From an uncultured Euryhalocaulis sp. (lineage in GTDB: Bacteria > Pseudomonadota > Alphaproteobacteria > Caulobacterales > Maricaulaceae), in NCBI GenBank assembly GCA_913055605.1, contig CAJXKJ010000022.1:1-48213 (forward strand): DNA of 48,213 nt, given 5' to 3'. Shown one piece after another: positions 33,683 through 44,218 of this stretch (positions are counted from its first letter, which is position 1; each line of letters opens with the position of its first letter). The notes beneath the pieces were generated by a model. That model ran no database searches. It worked only from the letters and a program-made list of their open reading frames with translations, and had not been told where the DNA came from. A program made the translations under genes and the position numbers.

Positions 33683-34604
33683 GTTCGCCGAAGACCTGTT
33701 TGATGCGGCGTGCATTCACCCCGGCCAGCTGCGCCTGGATCGCAAAGCCGATACAGGCGCCTGCGATGCTGAACGCCACGTCGACCGCGATGGGAGGATA
33801 CAGAACCATCTCGGCCAGGCTCGCGCCGAAGTCCGGCGCGCCGTTCGCCAATGCCGACGCGCCGATGGCGAAATACATCGCCGCCATCACGCCACCGTAA
33901 ATCCATATCGAAAGCGATATATAGATCAGCCAGACGACGGCGAACGCCCCCAGCATCGGCCAGGCGGCGCCGCGCGTGGCGCGCCAGCCGGAAAAGACCC
34001 GCAGACCGCGATCATGAACCGTCAGCGCCGCCGCGGGACTCAGCCGGGCGGCGGCATAGGCCAGACCCAGCGTACCGGCGACGGTGAACGCCAGAGCCAG
34101 AACAAAGAGCGGAAACGACTGGGCCTGCATGGCCAGGCCGGCGAGCGCCATCGAGACCACCAAAAGGACGGATACGGAAAAGCAGCCCGCGACAGAAAAC
34201 AGAAGGGCGATCAGCATCAGCTGCAATTCCAGAACCCCGAGACGCAGCCGGGCGGACCGGCCGAACATCCAGCGCAGCAGCGCGCCGTCGACGACTGCGT
34301 AGATCACCCACATGGCGAGAAACCACAGCATCGTGCCCCACAGCGCCCGCGCATAGGCCGGGACGTAAGAGGACGGATCAGGGTCCGTGTCGGCCGTCGC
34401 GGGAACGTCGAACATGGGCTCGATCGCCAGCGCCATGACGGTCGAGAGGACAGCGGTCACGCACACCGAAAAGAGGCCCAGTTTCAGGAGCGGGCCCCAG
34501 CCTGTGCGGCGGGCGTGCGCGAACGTGTGAAAGATCTCCACGCCGCGATCCTTGCGCACGCCGCCGCCGGAAGGGCCGCCCGGCCCGGGCGTGTGATCGG
34601 TCAT
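33675..34604 (-). CDS. Multi-pass membrane protein, tandem paralogue 2
   Basis: The 309 residues start MTDHTPGPGGPSGGGVRKDR and contain about six hydrophobic segments (LLKLGLFSVCVTAVLSTVMA, AVVDGALLRWMFGR, LPSV-like stretches). Shared with 32630-33598 are the N-terminus, the FAHARR..GW segment, the AVVDGALLRWMFGR-type helix, RLSPAAALTVHDRGLRVFSGW and the C-terminal QAQLAGVNARRIKQVFGE region. Both are therefore tandem copies. No family is recognised. The duplicated spacer lies on both sides, so the pair arose by duplication with later divergence in the body. Confidence 0.75.
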   Translation of the reverse strand: MTDHTPGPGGPSGGGVRKDRGVEIFHTFAHARRTGWGPLLKLGLFSVCVTAVLSTVMALAIEPMFDVPATADTDPDPSSYVPAYARALWGTMLWFLAMWVIYAVVDGALLRWMFGRSARLRLGVLELQLMLIALLFSVAGCFSVSVLLVVSMALAGLAMQAQSFPLFVLALAFTVAGTLGLAYAAARLSPAAALTVHDRGLRVFSGWRATRGAAWPMLGAFAVVWLIYISLSIWIYGGVMAAMYFAIGASALANGAPDFGASLAEMVLYPPIAVDVAFSIAGACIGFAIQAQLAGVNARRIKQVFGERA

Positions 34605-34687
34605 CGTCCCTCCCCGGTCCGCCGCCGTTTTCGGCTGTGCCGGACACGGAAAAAAGCGAAGCCCGGCGGGGCGGAGGGGTCAAGCCT
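34573..34687. repeat. Duplicated spacer, copy B (partner 33567-33682)
   Basis: This is the second copy of the direct repeat at 33567-33682, offset by 1006 bases. It includes the ribosome site and start of 33675-34604, and the 3' end of gene 34680-35513. Strong conservation of a spacer beside diverged coding bodies suggests recent conversion or selection on the spacer. Confidence 0.9.
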
Positions 34688-35513
34688 GGGGAGGGGCATC
34701 CCCGGGCGGGCGAAGGCCGCGATACAGATAGACCATCAGGCCCGCGCCCATCATGCCGCCGATCAGCGTCCCGGCGAGCGCGCCGGTCAGGCTGAGAAAC
34801 GCCGCGACGGGGCCGAGCCCGGCGCCGGACGCCGCGACCGCCAGCGCGCCCAGCACCCATTGCGCGAGAAAGCCCGGAAGCGCGGTGAGGAAGGACGCCG
34901 CCAGCAGCGGGATCACCTGCCCCTTCGTCCAGGGCCAGGATTGCAGGAACACGATCCGCCCCTCGGCCACCGTGGCCGCGCCGGCCAGCACCAGCCGCGC
35001 CCAGACAAAGGCCAGCAGGCAGAAGATCAGGAACATGCCCACAATCATCCCCGTCTGCCCCGCCGCGCCTAGCGAGGCGAAGGCCGCCTCGGTATCGCCG
35101 ACGGCCGCCTCGACCGCCGCCGGGTCGCCGCCGGCGGCGACCAGCCCGGCCACCACGACCGACATGCAGGCAAAGGCGGTCAGCCCGATCAGGAACAGGA
35201 ACAGCGAATACATGGCGGTGACCGCGGCCAGCCGCCCCTCGTCCGGCCCCAGCTTCAGGCCGAACATGCCGCCGAACTCGCCGCGCAGGGCAAAGCGGAA
35301 CAGCGCCGCGCGATAGGCGATGGCCGGCAGCAGGCCCGCCGCCACGCCCACGAGCACCGGCCCCGGCGTCCCGGCGGCCAGTCCCTGGAAGAAGACGAAG
35401 GCGCCCAGCGCCGCCAGCGCGGCGGACGGGATGAAGCGCGGCCAGTTGCCGGCGAAAAAGGCCCAGGCGGCGCGAACGCTCGCAAGGACCGGGATTTTGG
35501 CGTCGTCGGCCAC
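34680..35513 (-). CDS. Multi-pass membrane protein of unknown function
   Basis: The 277 residues start MADDAKIPVLASVRAAWAFF, with about six hydrophobic segments (FIPSAALAALGAFVFFQGLA, MYSLFLFLIGLTAFACMSVV, MIVGMFLIFCLLAFVWARLV, and two near the C-terminus). The start is a GTG at 35513 with GGAGGG 6 bases upstream. It has the same strand, size range and neighbours as the two tandem paralogues downstream, but sequence similarity to them is not obvious by eye. No family is recognised. Confidence 0.7.
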   Translation of the reverse strand: MADDAKIPVLASVRAAWAFFAGNWPRFIPSAALAALGAFVFFQGLAAGTPGPVLVGVAAGLLPAIAYRAALFRFALRGEFGGMFGLKLGPDEGRLAAVTAMYSLFLFLIGLTAFACMSVVVAGLVAAGGDPAAVEAAVGDTEAAFASLGAAGQTGMIVGMFLIFCLLAFVWARLVLAGAATVAEGRIVFLQSWPWTKGQVIPLLAASFLTALPGFLAQWVLGALAVAASGAGLGPVAAFLSLTGALAGTLIGGMMGAGLMVYLYRGLRPPGDAPPQA

Positions 35514-35619
35514 GCGGCCCTCCGGACAGGGAACGGCCCGCTTCTATCGGCAGGCCGGGGCGGCGGGCAAGCGTAACCCGCCTGCCCGAGCCAACGCAGG
35601 CCCGGCTCAGCTCACCAAA

Positions 35620-36864
35620 TCAGGCCGCGCTGATTCCCGGCTGACGCGCCTCGCCCGCGCGCTCCAGCATCGCGCGCTCGGCGTCGACCATGTAGTCGCG
35701 GGTCAGCGGCACGGCGTCGATGCGCTTGGACAGCTGAATCTGGAAGATCATGTGCCGGTTGTTCCAGAACGCCACGACGCAGCCGGCCAGATAGAATTCC
35801 CACATCCGGCAGAACCGCTCGTCGTACAGCGCCTTGGCCTCGTCCCGCCGCGCGGTGAACCGGTCCAGCCAGGCCAGGCACGTCTCCGCATAGTGCAGGC
35901 GCAGGATTTCGATGTCGGTGACCCACAGGCCCGCGCGTTCGATCGCCGGCAACACCTCGCTCAGCGCCGGGATATAGCCGCCGGGGAAGATGTATTTTTT
36001 CAGCCAGGCGCCGGTGACGCCCGGCTTCTCCATCCGGCCGATGGAATGGATCACCGCCACGCCGTCGTCCTTCAGCAAGTTCGCGACCTGGCCGAAATAG
36101 GCGTCGTAATTCGGAACGCCGACATGTTCGAACATGCCGACCGACACGATGCGGTCATAGGGACCTTCGGTGTTGCGGTAATCCTCCAGCCGGAAGTCCA
36201 CGCGATCGGCCAGGCCGCCTTTCTTCGCGCGCTCCCGCGCGATGGCCAGCTGCTCCTCCGACAGAGTGACGCCGTCCACCTTGCCGCCGCCTTCGCGCGC
36301 CAGGAACAGCGCCATGCCGCCCCAGCCGCAGCCGATGTCCAGAATGCGCTGTCCCGGCTCCAGCAGCATCTTGGAGGCCAGGTGGATTTTCTTGTCGCGC
36401 TGGGCGACTTCCAGATCGTCCACCCCGTCGCGGAAATAGGCGCAGCTATATTGCCGGTCCGCGTCGAGGAAGAGGTCGTACAGCCGCCCCGACAGGTCGT
36501 AATGGTGGGCGACGTTTTCCTTGGACAGCGACAGGCCGTTGCGCGTCTGCCAGTTCTTCACGAACAGGCGGAACCGTTCCATGGATTTCAGCATCCAGTG
36601 ATTGGGCGTCTCGGCGCGCGTGATGACGTCGAGGAAGTCCAGCAGCGTGCCCTCCTCGATCGTCAGCGTGCCGTCCATATAGGCCTCGCCAACATACAGC
36701 TCCGGATCGCGCAAAAGACGATGCACCGTGCGGTTATCGTGGATTCGGATCGCCGATCTGGGCTCGCCCCCCGGTCCGAAGACATGGGTCTGGCCTGACG
36801 GATCGGTAACCGTCAGTTGACCTTCCTTGACCACCTGTTTGAGCAATACGCCTAGCACAAACAT
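35620..36864 (-). CDS. cfa: Cyclopropane-fatty-acyl-phospholipid synthase
   Basis: This enzyme adds a methylene from S-adenosylmethionine to unsaturated acyl chains of membrane phospholipids. The 414 residues have an N-terminal lipid-binding part (MDGTLTIEEGTLLDFLDVI and flanks). A Rossmann methyltransferase domain carries VAHHYDLSGRLYDLFLD, YSCAYFRDG, LDIGCGWGGMALFLA and SVGMFEHVGVPNYDAYF. GGYIPALSEVLPAIERAGL and the end region FWNNRHMIFQIQLSKR complete it. The start at 36864 with AGGGGGA upstream is favoured over longer open frame. It is divergent from ruvX. Expression near stationary phase is usual for the family, but no promoter was identified. Confidence 0.92.
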   Translation of the reverse strand: MFVLGVLLKQVVKEGQLTVTDPSGQTHVFGPGGEPRSAIRIHDNRTVHRLLRDPELYVGEAYMDGTLTIEEGTLLDFLDVITRAETPNHWMLKSMERFRLFVKNWQTRNGLSLSKENVAHHYDLSGRLYDLFLDADRQYSCAYFRDGVDDLEVAQRDKKIHLASKMLLEPGQRILDIGCGWGGMALFLAREGGGKVDGVTLSEEQLAIARERAKKGGLADRVDFRLEDYRNTEGPYDRIVSVGMFEHVGVPNYDAYFGQVANLLKDDGVAVIHSIGRMEKPGVTGAWLKKYIFPGGYIPALSEVLPAIERAGLWVTDIEILRLHYAETCLAWLDRFTARRDEAKALYDERFCRMWEFYLAGCVVAFWNNRHMIFQIQLSKRIDAVPLTRDYMVDAERAMLERAGEARQPGISAA

Positions 36865-36983
36865 GGCGTTGTCCCCCTGCTGCACACCCTTGTGACGAAA
36901 ATAAACACAAACTTCGCGCGCTTGAGAAGCCGCAGAAAGACGCATGCGCTTGCGCGCGGGCGTATGGCGGCTAAGCGTTGGCC

Positions 36984-37448
36984 ATGGCTCTCGTCCCGCT
37001 GAACGAATTGCCGCGAATCGGCGCGCTGCTTGGCCTCGACCCCGGGGGGCGGCGCATCGGGCTTGCCGCCTGCGATCCGGACCGGATTCTGTGCGCCCCG
37101 GTGCGCACGCTGACCCGCGGAAAATTCGCCCAGGACGCGGCGGAAATCTTCGCCGAATACGACCAGCGCGGCTGCGCCGGCATGGTCATCGGCCTGCCCC
37201 TGAACATGGACGGAACCGAAGGCCCGCGCGCCCAGTCGGCCCGCGCCTTCGCCCGCAACCTGCTGAAGCTGCGGGATACGCCCATCGCCCTGCACGACGA
37301 ACGTCTGTCCAGCGCCGAGGCGCACGAAAAACTGCGCGAGGGCGGGGTGCGCGCCGCCCGCCGCAAGGCGGCGGTGGACCAGCTGGCCGCCGCGCTGATT
37401 CTGGAGGACGCCTTGCGCCATCTGGCGGCCGAGAGCGCAGGGAGTTGA
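36984..37448 (+). CDS. ruvX: Holliday junction resolvase-like protein YqgF/RuvX
   Basis: This RNase-H-fold protein is implicated in 16S rRNA processing and possibly in DNA junctions. The 154 residues show the family motifs GLDPGGRRIGLAACD, VIGLPLNMDGTEGP, HDERLSSAEAHEKLREGG and VDQLAAALILEDAL, so the catalytic Asp/Glu pattern is kept. The ATG at 36984 is preferred over a TTG two codons earlier; ribosome site is weak. It begins the ruvX-pyrB-pyrC'-plsY-dprA plus-strand block, and its stop lies 2 bases before the next start. Confidence 0.9.
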   Translation: MALVPLNELPRIGALLGLDPGGRRIGLAACDPDRILCAPVRTLTRGKFAQDAAEIFAEYDQRGCAGMVIGLPLNMDGTEGPRAQSARAFARNLLKLRDTPIALHDERLSSAEAHEKLREGGVRAARRKAAVDQLAAALILEDALRHLAAESAGS

Positions 37449-37450
37449 CG

Positions 37451-38380
37451 ATGGCGCGCGCCTCGCGATCCCGGCGGCTGACCAGTATCGGCGATTTCGG
37501 CCGGCTGGAACTGGAAGCCGCCTTCGAACGCGCCGACCAGATTTCCAGCGACGCCTGGCCGGACCAGAGCGAGGCCCTGCAAGGCCACACCCTGCTCACC
37601 CTGTTCGCTGAGCCTGCGGGGCCGTCGCAGACGGCCTATGCGCTGGCCGGCCGGCGCCTGGGCGCGGACGTCGCGGATTTTCCCGCCGGCGAGTCCGGCG
37701 GCTTCGCCGACGCGCTGGTCGCGGCGGAGGCGATGGGGCCGGACATTCTGGTCGTCCGCCATTCCGCGCCGGGCGCGGCGGATTTCGCCGCCGAGCGCAG
37801 CGGCGCGCTGGTGATCGGCGCCGGCGACGGGGCGCGCGAAGACCCGGTCCAGGCGCTGACCGACGCTTTCGTGCTACGCCGCCGCTTCGGCGCGCTGGAC
37901 GGGCTGCGCGTGGCGATCTGCGGCGACGTGCTGCACAGCCGCGCGGCGCGGTCCGCCGTCGGCCTCTTGAACGTGCTGAATGTGGAGGTCCGGCTGGCCG
38001 GCCCGCCGACCCTGCTGCCGGCCGACGCCGACCGCTGGGGCGTCGATGTCTTCCACGATCTGGACGAGGCGCTGGAGGCCTGCGACGCGGTCATCGTGCT
38101 GCCCGCGCCGCGCGAACGGATCAGCGGCGCGTTCGTCCCCTCCCCGCGCGAATACGCGGCGCTGTACGGCCTGACGGCGGAGCGGCTGTCCCGCGCCAAT
38201 CCTGGCGCGGTCGTGCTGCACGCCGGCCCGGTCGGGCGCGGCGTGGAGATTGCGGCGGACGTCGCGGACATGGCCGAGGCCAGCCTGATCGGGGATCAGG
38301 CGGCGGCTGGCGTGGCGATGCGCATGGCGGTCCTGTCGCTGATGACCGAATGGGGCGGAAACCGGATGGGCGCGGCATGA
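37451..38380 (+). CDS. pyrB: Aspartate carbamoyltransferase-like protein with degenerate active site
   Basis: The 309 residues align throughout with PyrB (ALAGRRLGAD, DILVVRH, GAGDGAREDPVQALTDAF, VAICGDVLHSRAARS, GPPTLLP, SPREYAALYGLTAERL, VLHAGPVGRGVEIAADVAD). Key residues are lost. The carbamoyl-phosphate loop STRT is AGPS at 56-59. The SSVAKGE loop (Ser80/Lys84 in E. coli) is shortened. His134 is Asp131, and Arg229/Gln231 become P218/P220. R103 and R164 are kept. Known PyrB enzymes need these residues, so catalysis is unlikely. The gene is in its normal place, 2 bases after ruvX, and overlaps pyrC' by ATGA, so it is under reading-frame constraint. A scaffold or regulatory role is inferred; an active PyrB must be elsewhere if the cell makes pyrimidines. 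Confidence 0.85.
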   Translation: MARASRSRRLTSIGDFGRLELEAAFERADQISSDAWPDQSEALQGHTLLTLFAEPAGPSQTAYALAGRRLGADVADFPAGESGGFADALVAAEAMGPDILVVRHSAPGAADFAAERSGALVIGAGDGAREDPVQALTDAFVLRRRFGALDGLRVAICGDVLHSRAARSAVGLLNVLNVEVRLAGPPTLLPADADRWGVDVFHDLDEALEACDAVIVLPAPRERISGAFVPSPREYAALYGLTAERLSRANPGAVVLHAGPVGRGVEIAADVADMAEASLIGDQAAAGVAMRMAVLSLMTEWGGNRMGAA

Positions 38381-39630
38381 GCCGGCCGCTGCTTCTGCGC
38401 GGGGCGCGCCTGCTGGACCCCGCCTCCGGCCTGGACGAGACCGGGGACATCCGCATCGAAGACGGGCGGATCGCGGAGCTGGGCGACATGCTGCCCGCCG
38501 ACGGCGCCGCGGCGCTGGAATGCGAAGGGCTGTGCCTGGCCCCTGCCCTGATCGACCTGGCCGCCCATGTCGGCCCCTCCGGCGCGCCTGGCGGCGAAAG
38601 CGTCGCCAGCCTTGCGCGCGCCGCCTCGGCGGGCGGGATCGGCACGGTCGCGCTCACAGGCGAGGACGCCAGCCCGATCGACACGCCGGAGCGCGCCGCG
38701 GACCTGATCGCCCAGGGCCGCGAGGCGCCGGTGAAGATGCTGGTCGCCGGCGCGATGACGCGCGGCGGCGATCTGGCGGAAATGGGCCTGATGCAGCGCG
38801 CCGGCGCGGCCTTCCTGCACGGCGCGGCCCCCGGCTTCGCCCTGCGCCGCCGGGCGCTGGCCTATGCCGGCGGGCTGGACATGCTGTGCGCCGTCCGCCC
38901 CGAAGAGCCGGGCTACGAAGACGCCCTGTTCTGGGAGGGCGAGCTGGCCGCCCGTCTGGGCGCGGCGAGCGTCCCGGAAGCCGCCGAGCGGGTGGCCGCC
39001 GAGCGCGACCTGGCGCTGGCCGAACTGACCGGCGCGCGCCTGATGCTGGACCGGATCGCGACGCAGGAGGCGCTGGAGCCGCTGGCGCGCGCCCGCGCCA
39101 AGGGGCTGGAAGTGTTCGCCAGCGTCGGAATCGCGCATCTCAGCTTCAACGAGGTGGACGCCGGCGGGCTGGACCCCGCCTTCCGCCTGTCGCCGCCGCT
39201 GGCGGGCGAGGCCAGCCGCCGGGCGCTGGTGCAGGCGGTGGCGGACGGCCTGATCGACGCGGTCGTCTCCGACCACGCCCCGCGCGCGCCGCAGGACAAG
39301 GACGCCCCGTTCGGCGACGCCGCGCCGGGCAGCGCCAGTATCGAAACCCTGCTGCCCGCTTTGCTGGCGCTGGCCGCCGACGGCCAGCTGACCCTGCTGC
39401 AGGCGCTGGCGCCGGTGACCTCCGGCCCCGCCGCGATCCTGGGCCTCAGCCAGGGACGCCTGGCCGAGGGCGCGCCGGCGGACATCGTCCTGTTCGATGC
39501 GGAGGCGCCCTTTGTCTGCCGCCCCGACGCGCTGCACGGCCGCGCGCGCAACACCGCCTATGCCGGGCGCCGCCTGCACGGCGCGGTGCAGATGACGCTG
39601 GTCGGCGGCGGCGTGGCGTATGAGGGGTGA
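38377..39630 (+). CDS. pyrC: PyrC'-like noncatalytic dihydroorotase homologue
   Basis: The 417 residues follow the dihydroorotase amidohydrolase fold. The metal motif HxHLREPG is replaced by AAHVGPSG (A62, H64, G66), and the later His of the STAEAV segment is Arg (LDRIATQEAL). THHL becomes IAHLSFNEV, while SDHAPRAPQDKDAPF keeps the Asp. Dead dihydroorotase subunits of this kind (PyrC') are known to form a complex with PyrB in Pseudomonas. The gene overlaps pyrB by 4 bases (ATGA), so the two are coupled. What is unusual here is that the partner PyrB also looks dead. The true dihydroorotase is likely encoded elsewhere. Confidence 0.85.
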   Translation: MSRPLLLRGARLLDPASGLDETGDIRIEDGRIAELGDMLPADGAAALECEGLCLAPALIDLAAHVGPSGAPGGESVASLARAASAGGIGTVALTGEDASPIDTPERAADLIAQGREAPVKMLVAGAMTRGGDLAEMGLMQRAGAAFLHGAAPGFALRRRALAYAGGLDMLCAVRPEEPGYEDALFWEGELAARLGAASVPEAAERVAAERDLALAELTGARLMLDRIATQEALEPLARARAKGLEVFASVGIAHLSFNEVDAGGLDPAFRLSPPLAGEASRRALVQAVADGLIDAVVSDHAPRAPQDKDAPFGDAAPGSASIETLLPALLALAADGQLTLLQALAPVTSGPAAILGLSQGRLAEGAPADIVLFDAEAPFVCRPDALHGRARNTAYAGRRLHGAVQMTLVGGGVAYEG

Positions 39631-39663
39631 GGCGGTAGGATAGGCGCGGGGGGACTGTTCCAC

Positions 39664-40260
39664 ATGGCGTATCTGCTCACCGCCCTGCTCGCCTATCTGC
39701 TCGGCGCGATCCCGTTCGGCCTGTTGCTGACCCGCGCCGCCGGCCTGGGCGACGTGCGCGCCATCGGCAGCGGCAATATCGGCGCGACCAATGTCCTACG
39801 CACCGGGCGGAAGGACGTGGCGGCCGCGACGCTGCTGCTGGACGCGGCCAAGGGTGCGGTTCCGGTGCTGGCCGCCCGCTGGCTGGCCCCGCCCGAGGCC
39901 GCAGTGGCGCTTCCCGCGCTGGCGGCCGCCTGCGCCTTCCTCGGCCATTGCTTCCCCGTCTGGCTCGGCTTCAAGGGCGGTAAGGGCGTGGCGACCTTTA
40001 TCGGCGGCGCGTTCGCCCTGCTCTGGCCGCTGGGGCTGGCAATCTGCGGCATCTGGCTGCTGGCCGCTTCGCTGTCCGGTTATTCCTCGCTGGCCGCTTT
40101 GGTGATGATGGCCGCGGCCCCGGCGCTGGCGGTGCTGGCCGGGGCGATGGCGCCCGCCGCGGCGCTGCTGGCCATGGCGGCGCTGTCCTATATCCGCCAC
40201 GCCGCGAACATCCGCCGCCTGCTGCGCGGCGAGGAATCGCGGATCGGAGCGAAAAAATGA
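39664..40260 (+). CDS. plsY: Acyl-phosphate:glycerol-3-phosphate acyltransferase
   Basis: This inner-membrane enzyme makes lysophosphatidic acid from acyl-phosphate and glycerol-3-phosphate in phospholipid synthesis. The 198 residues have five or so hydrophobic spans and the three conserved loops: [32 protein letters not shown] and [14 protein letters not shown]. The stop overlaps the dprA start (ATGA), and the gene lies 33 bases after pyrC'. Standard length. Confidence 0.96.
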   Translation: MAYLLTALLAYLLGAIPFGLLLTRAAGLGDVRAIGSGNIGATNVLRTGRKDVAAATLLLDAAKGAVPVLAARWLAPPEAAVALPALAAACAFLGHCFPVWLGFKGGKGVATFIGGAFALLWPLGLAICGIWLLAASLSGYSSLAALVMMAAAPALAVLAGAMAPAAALLAMAALSYIRHAANIRRLLRGEESRIGAKK

Positions 40261-41384
40261 AGCGCCGCGCGCTGGCCGGAGCCGAGCGCGCGGACTGGCT
40301 GCGTCTGGCGCGGACCCCGCGGGTCGGCCCGGTCACCTTCGCGGCGCTGATCGAGCGGTTCGGCGGGGCGGGCGAGGCGCTGGACGCCCTGCCCGGCATG
40401 GCCCGGCGCGGCGGCGGCGCAGCCCCGAAAATCCCGCCGCGCGAGAGCGCGGAGCGGGAGATCGCGGCGGTGGAGGCGATGGGCGGGCGCGTCCTAGCGG
40501 CCTGCGAGCCGGACTTTCCGGAGGGCCTCGCCGCGCTGGACCCGCCGCCGCCGACCATCGCCCTGATCGGCGGCGCGCACGTGCTGGCGCGCCCGTGCGT
40601 GGCGATCGTCGGCGCGCGCAACGCCAGCGCCGCCGGCCTGCGCATGGCGACCATGCTGGCGCGGGAGCTGGGCGAGGCCGGCTATTGCGTGGTGTCCGGC
40701 ATGGCGCGCGGGATCGACGGCGCGGCGCATCAGGCCGCTTTGCCCAGCGGCACCGCCGCCGTGCTGGCCGGCGGGCCGGATCATATCTATCCGCCCGAGC
40801 ATGACGATCTTTATTCGCGCATCGCCGCGGAAGGCGTGGTCGTTTCGGAGAACGCGCCCGGTTATCGCGCCGGCGCCCGCGACTTTCCCCGCCGCAACCG
40901 GCTGGTCAGCGGCCTGTCGCTGGGCGTGGTCGTCGTGGAGGCGGCCCAGCGGTCCGGCACGCTGATCACCGCGCGCCTGGCCGGCGAACAGGGGCGCGAG
41001 GTGATGGCCGTGCCGGGCAGCCCGCTCGACCCGCGCGCAAAGGGCACCAACCGCCTGCTGCGCGATGGCGCGGCGCTGGTGGAGACGGCGCAGGACGTGA
41101 TCGACGCGCTGAGCGCCGCCCGCCCGATTCGCGCCTTCGAGGACGGGGAGGACTGGGGCGCGGCGGCGGACGAGGGCGCGAGCCAGGCGGAGGCGGACGC
41201 CGCGCGGGACCGGATTCTGGAGCTGCTGTCCCCCGCCCCGACTTCGCGGGACGAGCTGGCGCGGCTGGCCGGGGTCCGCCCGGCGGCCGCGTTCGCCGCC
41301 CTGATGGAGCTGGAACTGGCCGGGCGGGCCGAATTATTGCCCGGCGGAATGGCCGTGGCGTCCTATTCGGAGTCCGGTGTCTGA
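40257..41384 (+). CDS. dprA: DNA-processing protein DprA
   Basis: DprA loads RecA on incoming single-stranded DNA in natural transformation; many bacteria keep it without known competence. The 375 residues show an N-terminal SAM-like domain. The Rossmann core ([92 protein letters not shown]) follows. A C-terminal winged-helix-like domain ([20 protein letters not shown]) ends it. The start overlaps plsY by 4 bases. The 3' end overlaps a small minus-strand gene for 22 bases. Confidence 0.95.
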   Translation: MKRRALAGAERADWLRLARTPRVGPVTFAALIERFGGAGEALDALPGMARRGGGAAPKIPPRESAEREIAAVEAMGGRVLAACEPDFPEGLAALDPPPPTIALIGGAHVLARPCVAIVGARNASAAGLRMATMLARELGEAGYCVVSGMARGIDGAAHQAALPSGTAAVLAGGPDHIYPPEHDDLYSRIAAEGVVVSENAPGYRAGARDFPRRNRLVSGLSLGVVVVEAAQRSGTLITARLAGEQGREVMAVPGSPLDPRAKGTNRLLRDGAALVETAQDVIDALSAARPIRAFEDGEDWGAAADEGASQAEADAARDRILELLSPAPTSRDELARLAGVRPAAAFAALMELELAGRAELLPGGMAVASYSESGV

Positions 41385-41548
41385 GGGCCGCCCGTGGCCC
41401 GCGCCGCGTCCTCCAGCAGTTGCGCGGCCTTGTCCATTCCGGCCAGCACACATACTTCCGCAAGCTGGCGGCTCATGGTCGCGACATACGCCGCAACATC
41501 TTCCCGTTCCGGATCGCGTAGGGGCGTCATCGCGTGTTCAGGTTGCAT
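41363..41548 (-). CDS. 61-residue protein, probably leaderless mRNA
   Basis: The frame reads MQPEHAMTPLRDPEREDVAA, continues with TMSRQLAEVCVLAGMDKAAQ and ends GGPQTPDSE. It is a soluble, helical small protein. No ribosome site precedes either ATG (41548 or 41530). A promoter-like pair (see 41555-41584) puts the transcript start at or next to the first ATG, so leaderless translation is plausible; this is common in alphaproteobacteria. The gene is antisense to the last 22 bases of dprA and divergent from topA. No family is recognised. Confidence 0.6.
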   Translation of the reverse strand: MQPEHAMTPLRDPEREDVAAYVATMSRQLAEVCVLAGMDKAAQLLEDAARATGGPQTPDSE

Positions 41549-41554
41549 TAGCGA

Positions 41555-41584
41555 TTAATACAACCCAATTGCCTTCGATTTCAA
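41555..41584 (-). promoter_or_regulatory. Promoter of the 61-residue gene
   Basis: On the minus strand TTGAAA (41579-41584) and TATTAA (41555-41560) are 18 bases apart. The ATG of the small gene begins 6 bases after the -10 element, the distance expected for a start site at the first base of the codon. Confidence 0.55.
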
Positions 41585-41650
41585 GCGGATTGACAAGCCC
41601 CGCCCGCGCCCGCAGCTTCCCGCGCCTTTACGGATAAACCCACGGTCGTG

Positions 41651-44217
<2,567 letters not shown>

Positions 44218-44218
<1 letters not shown>

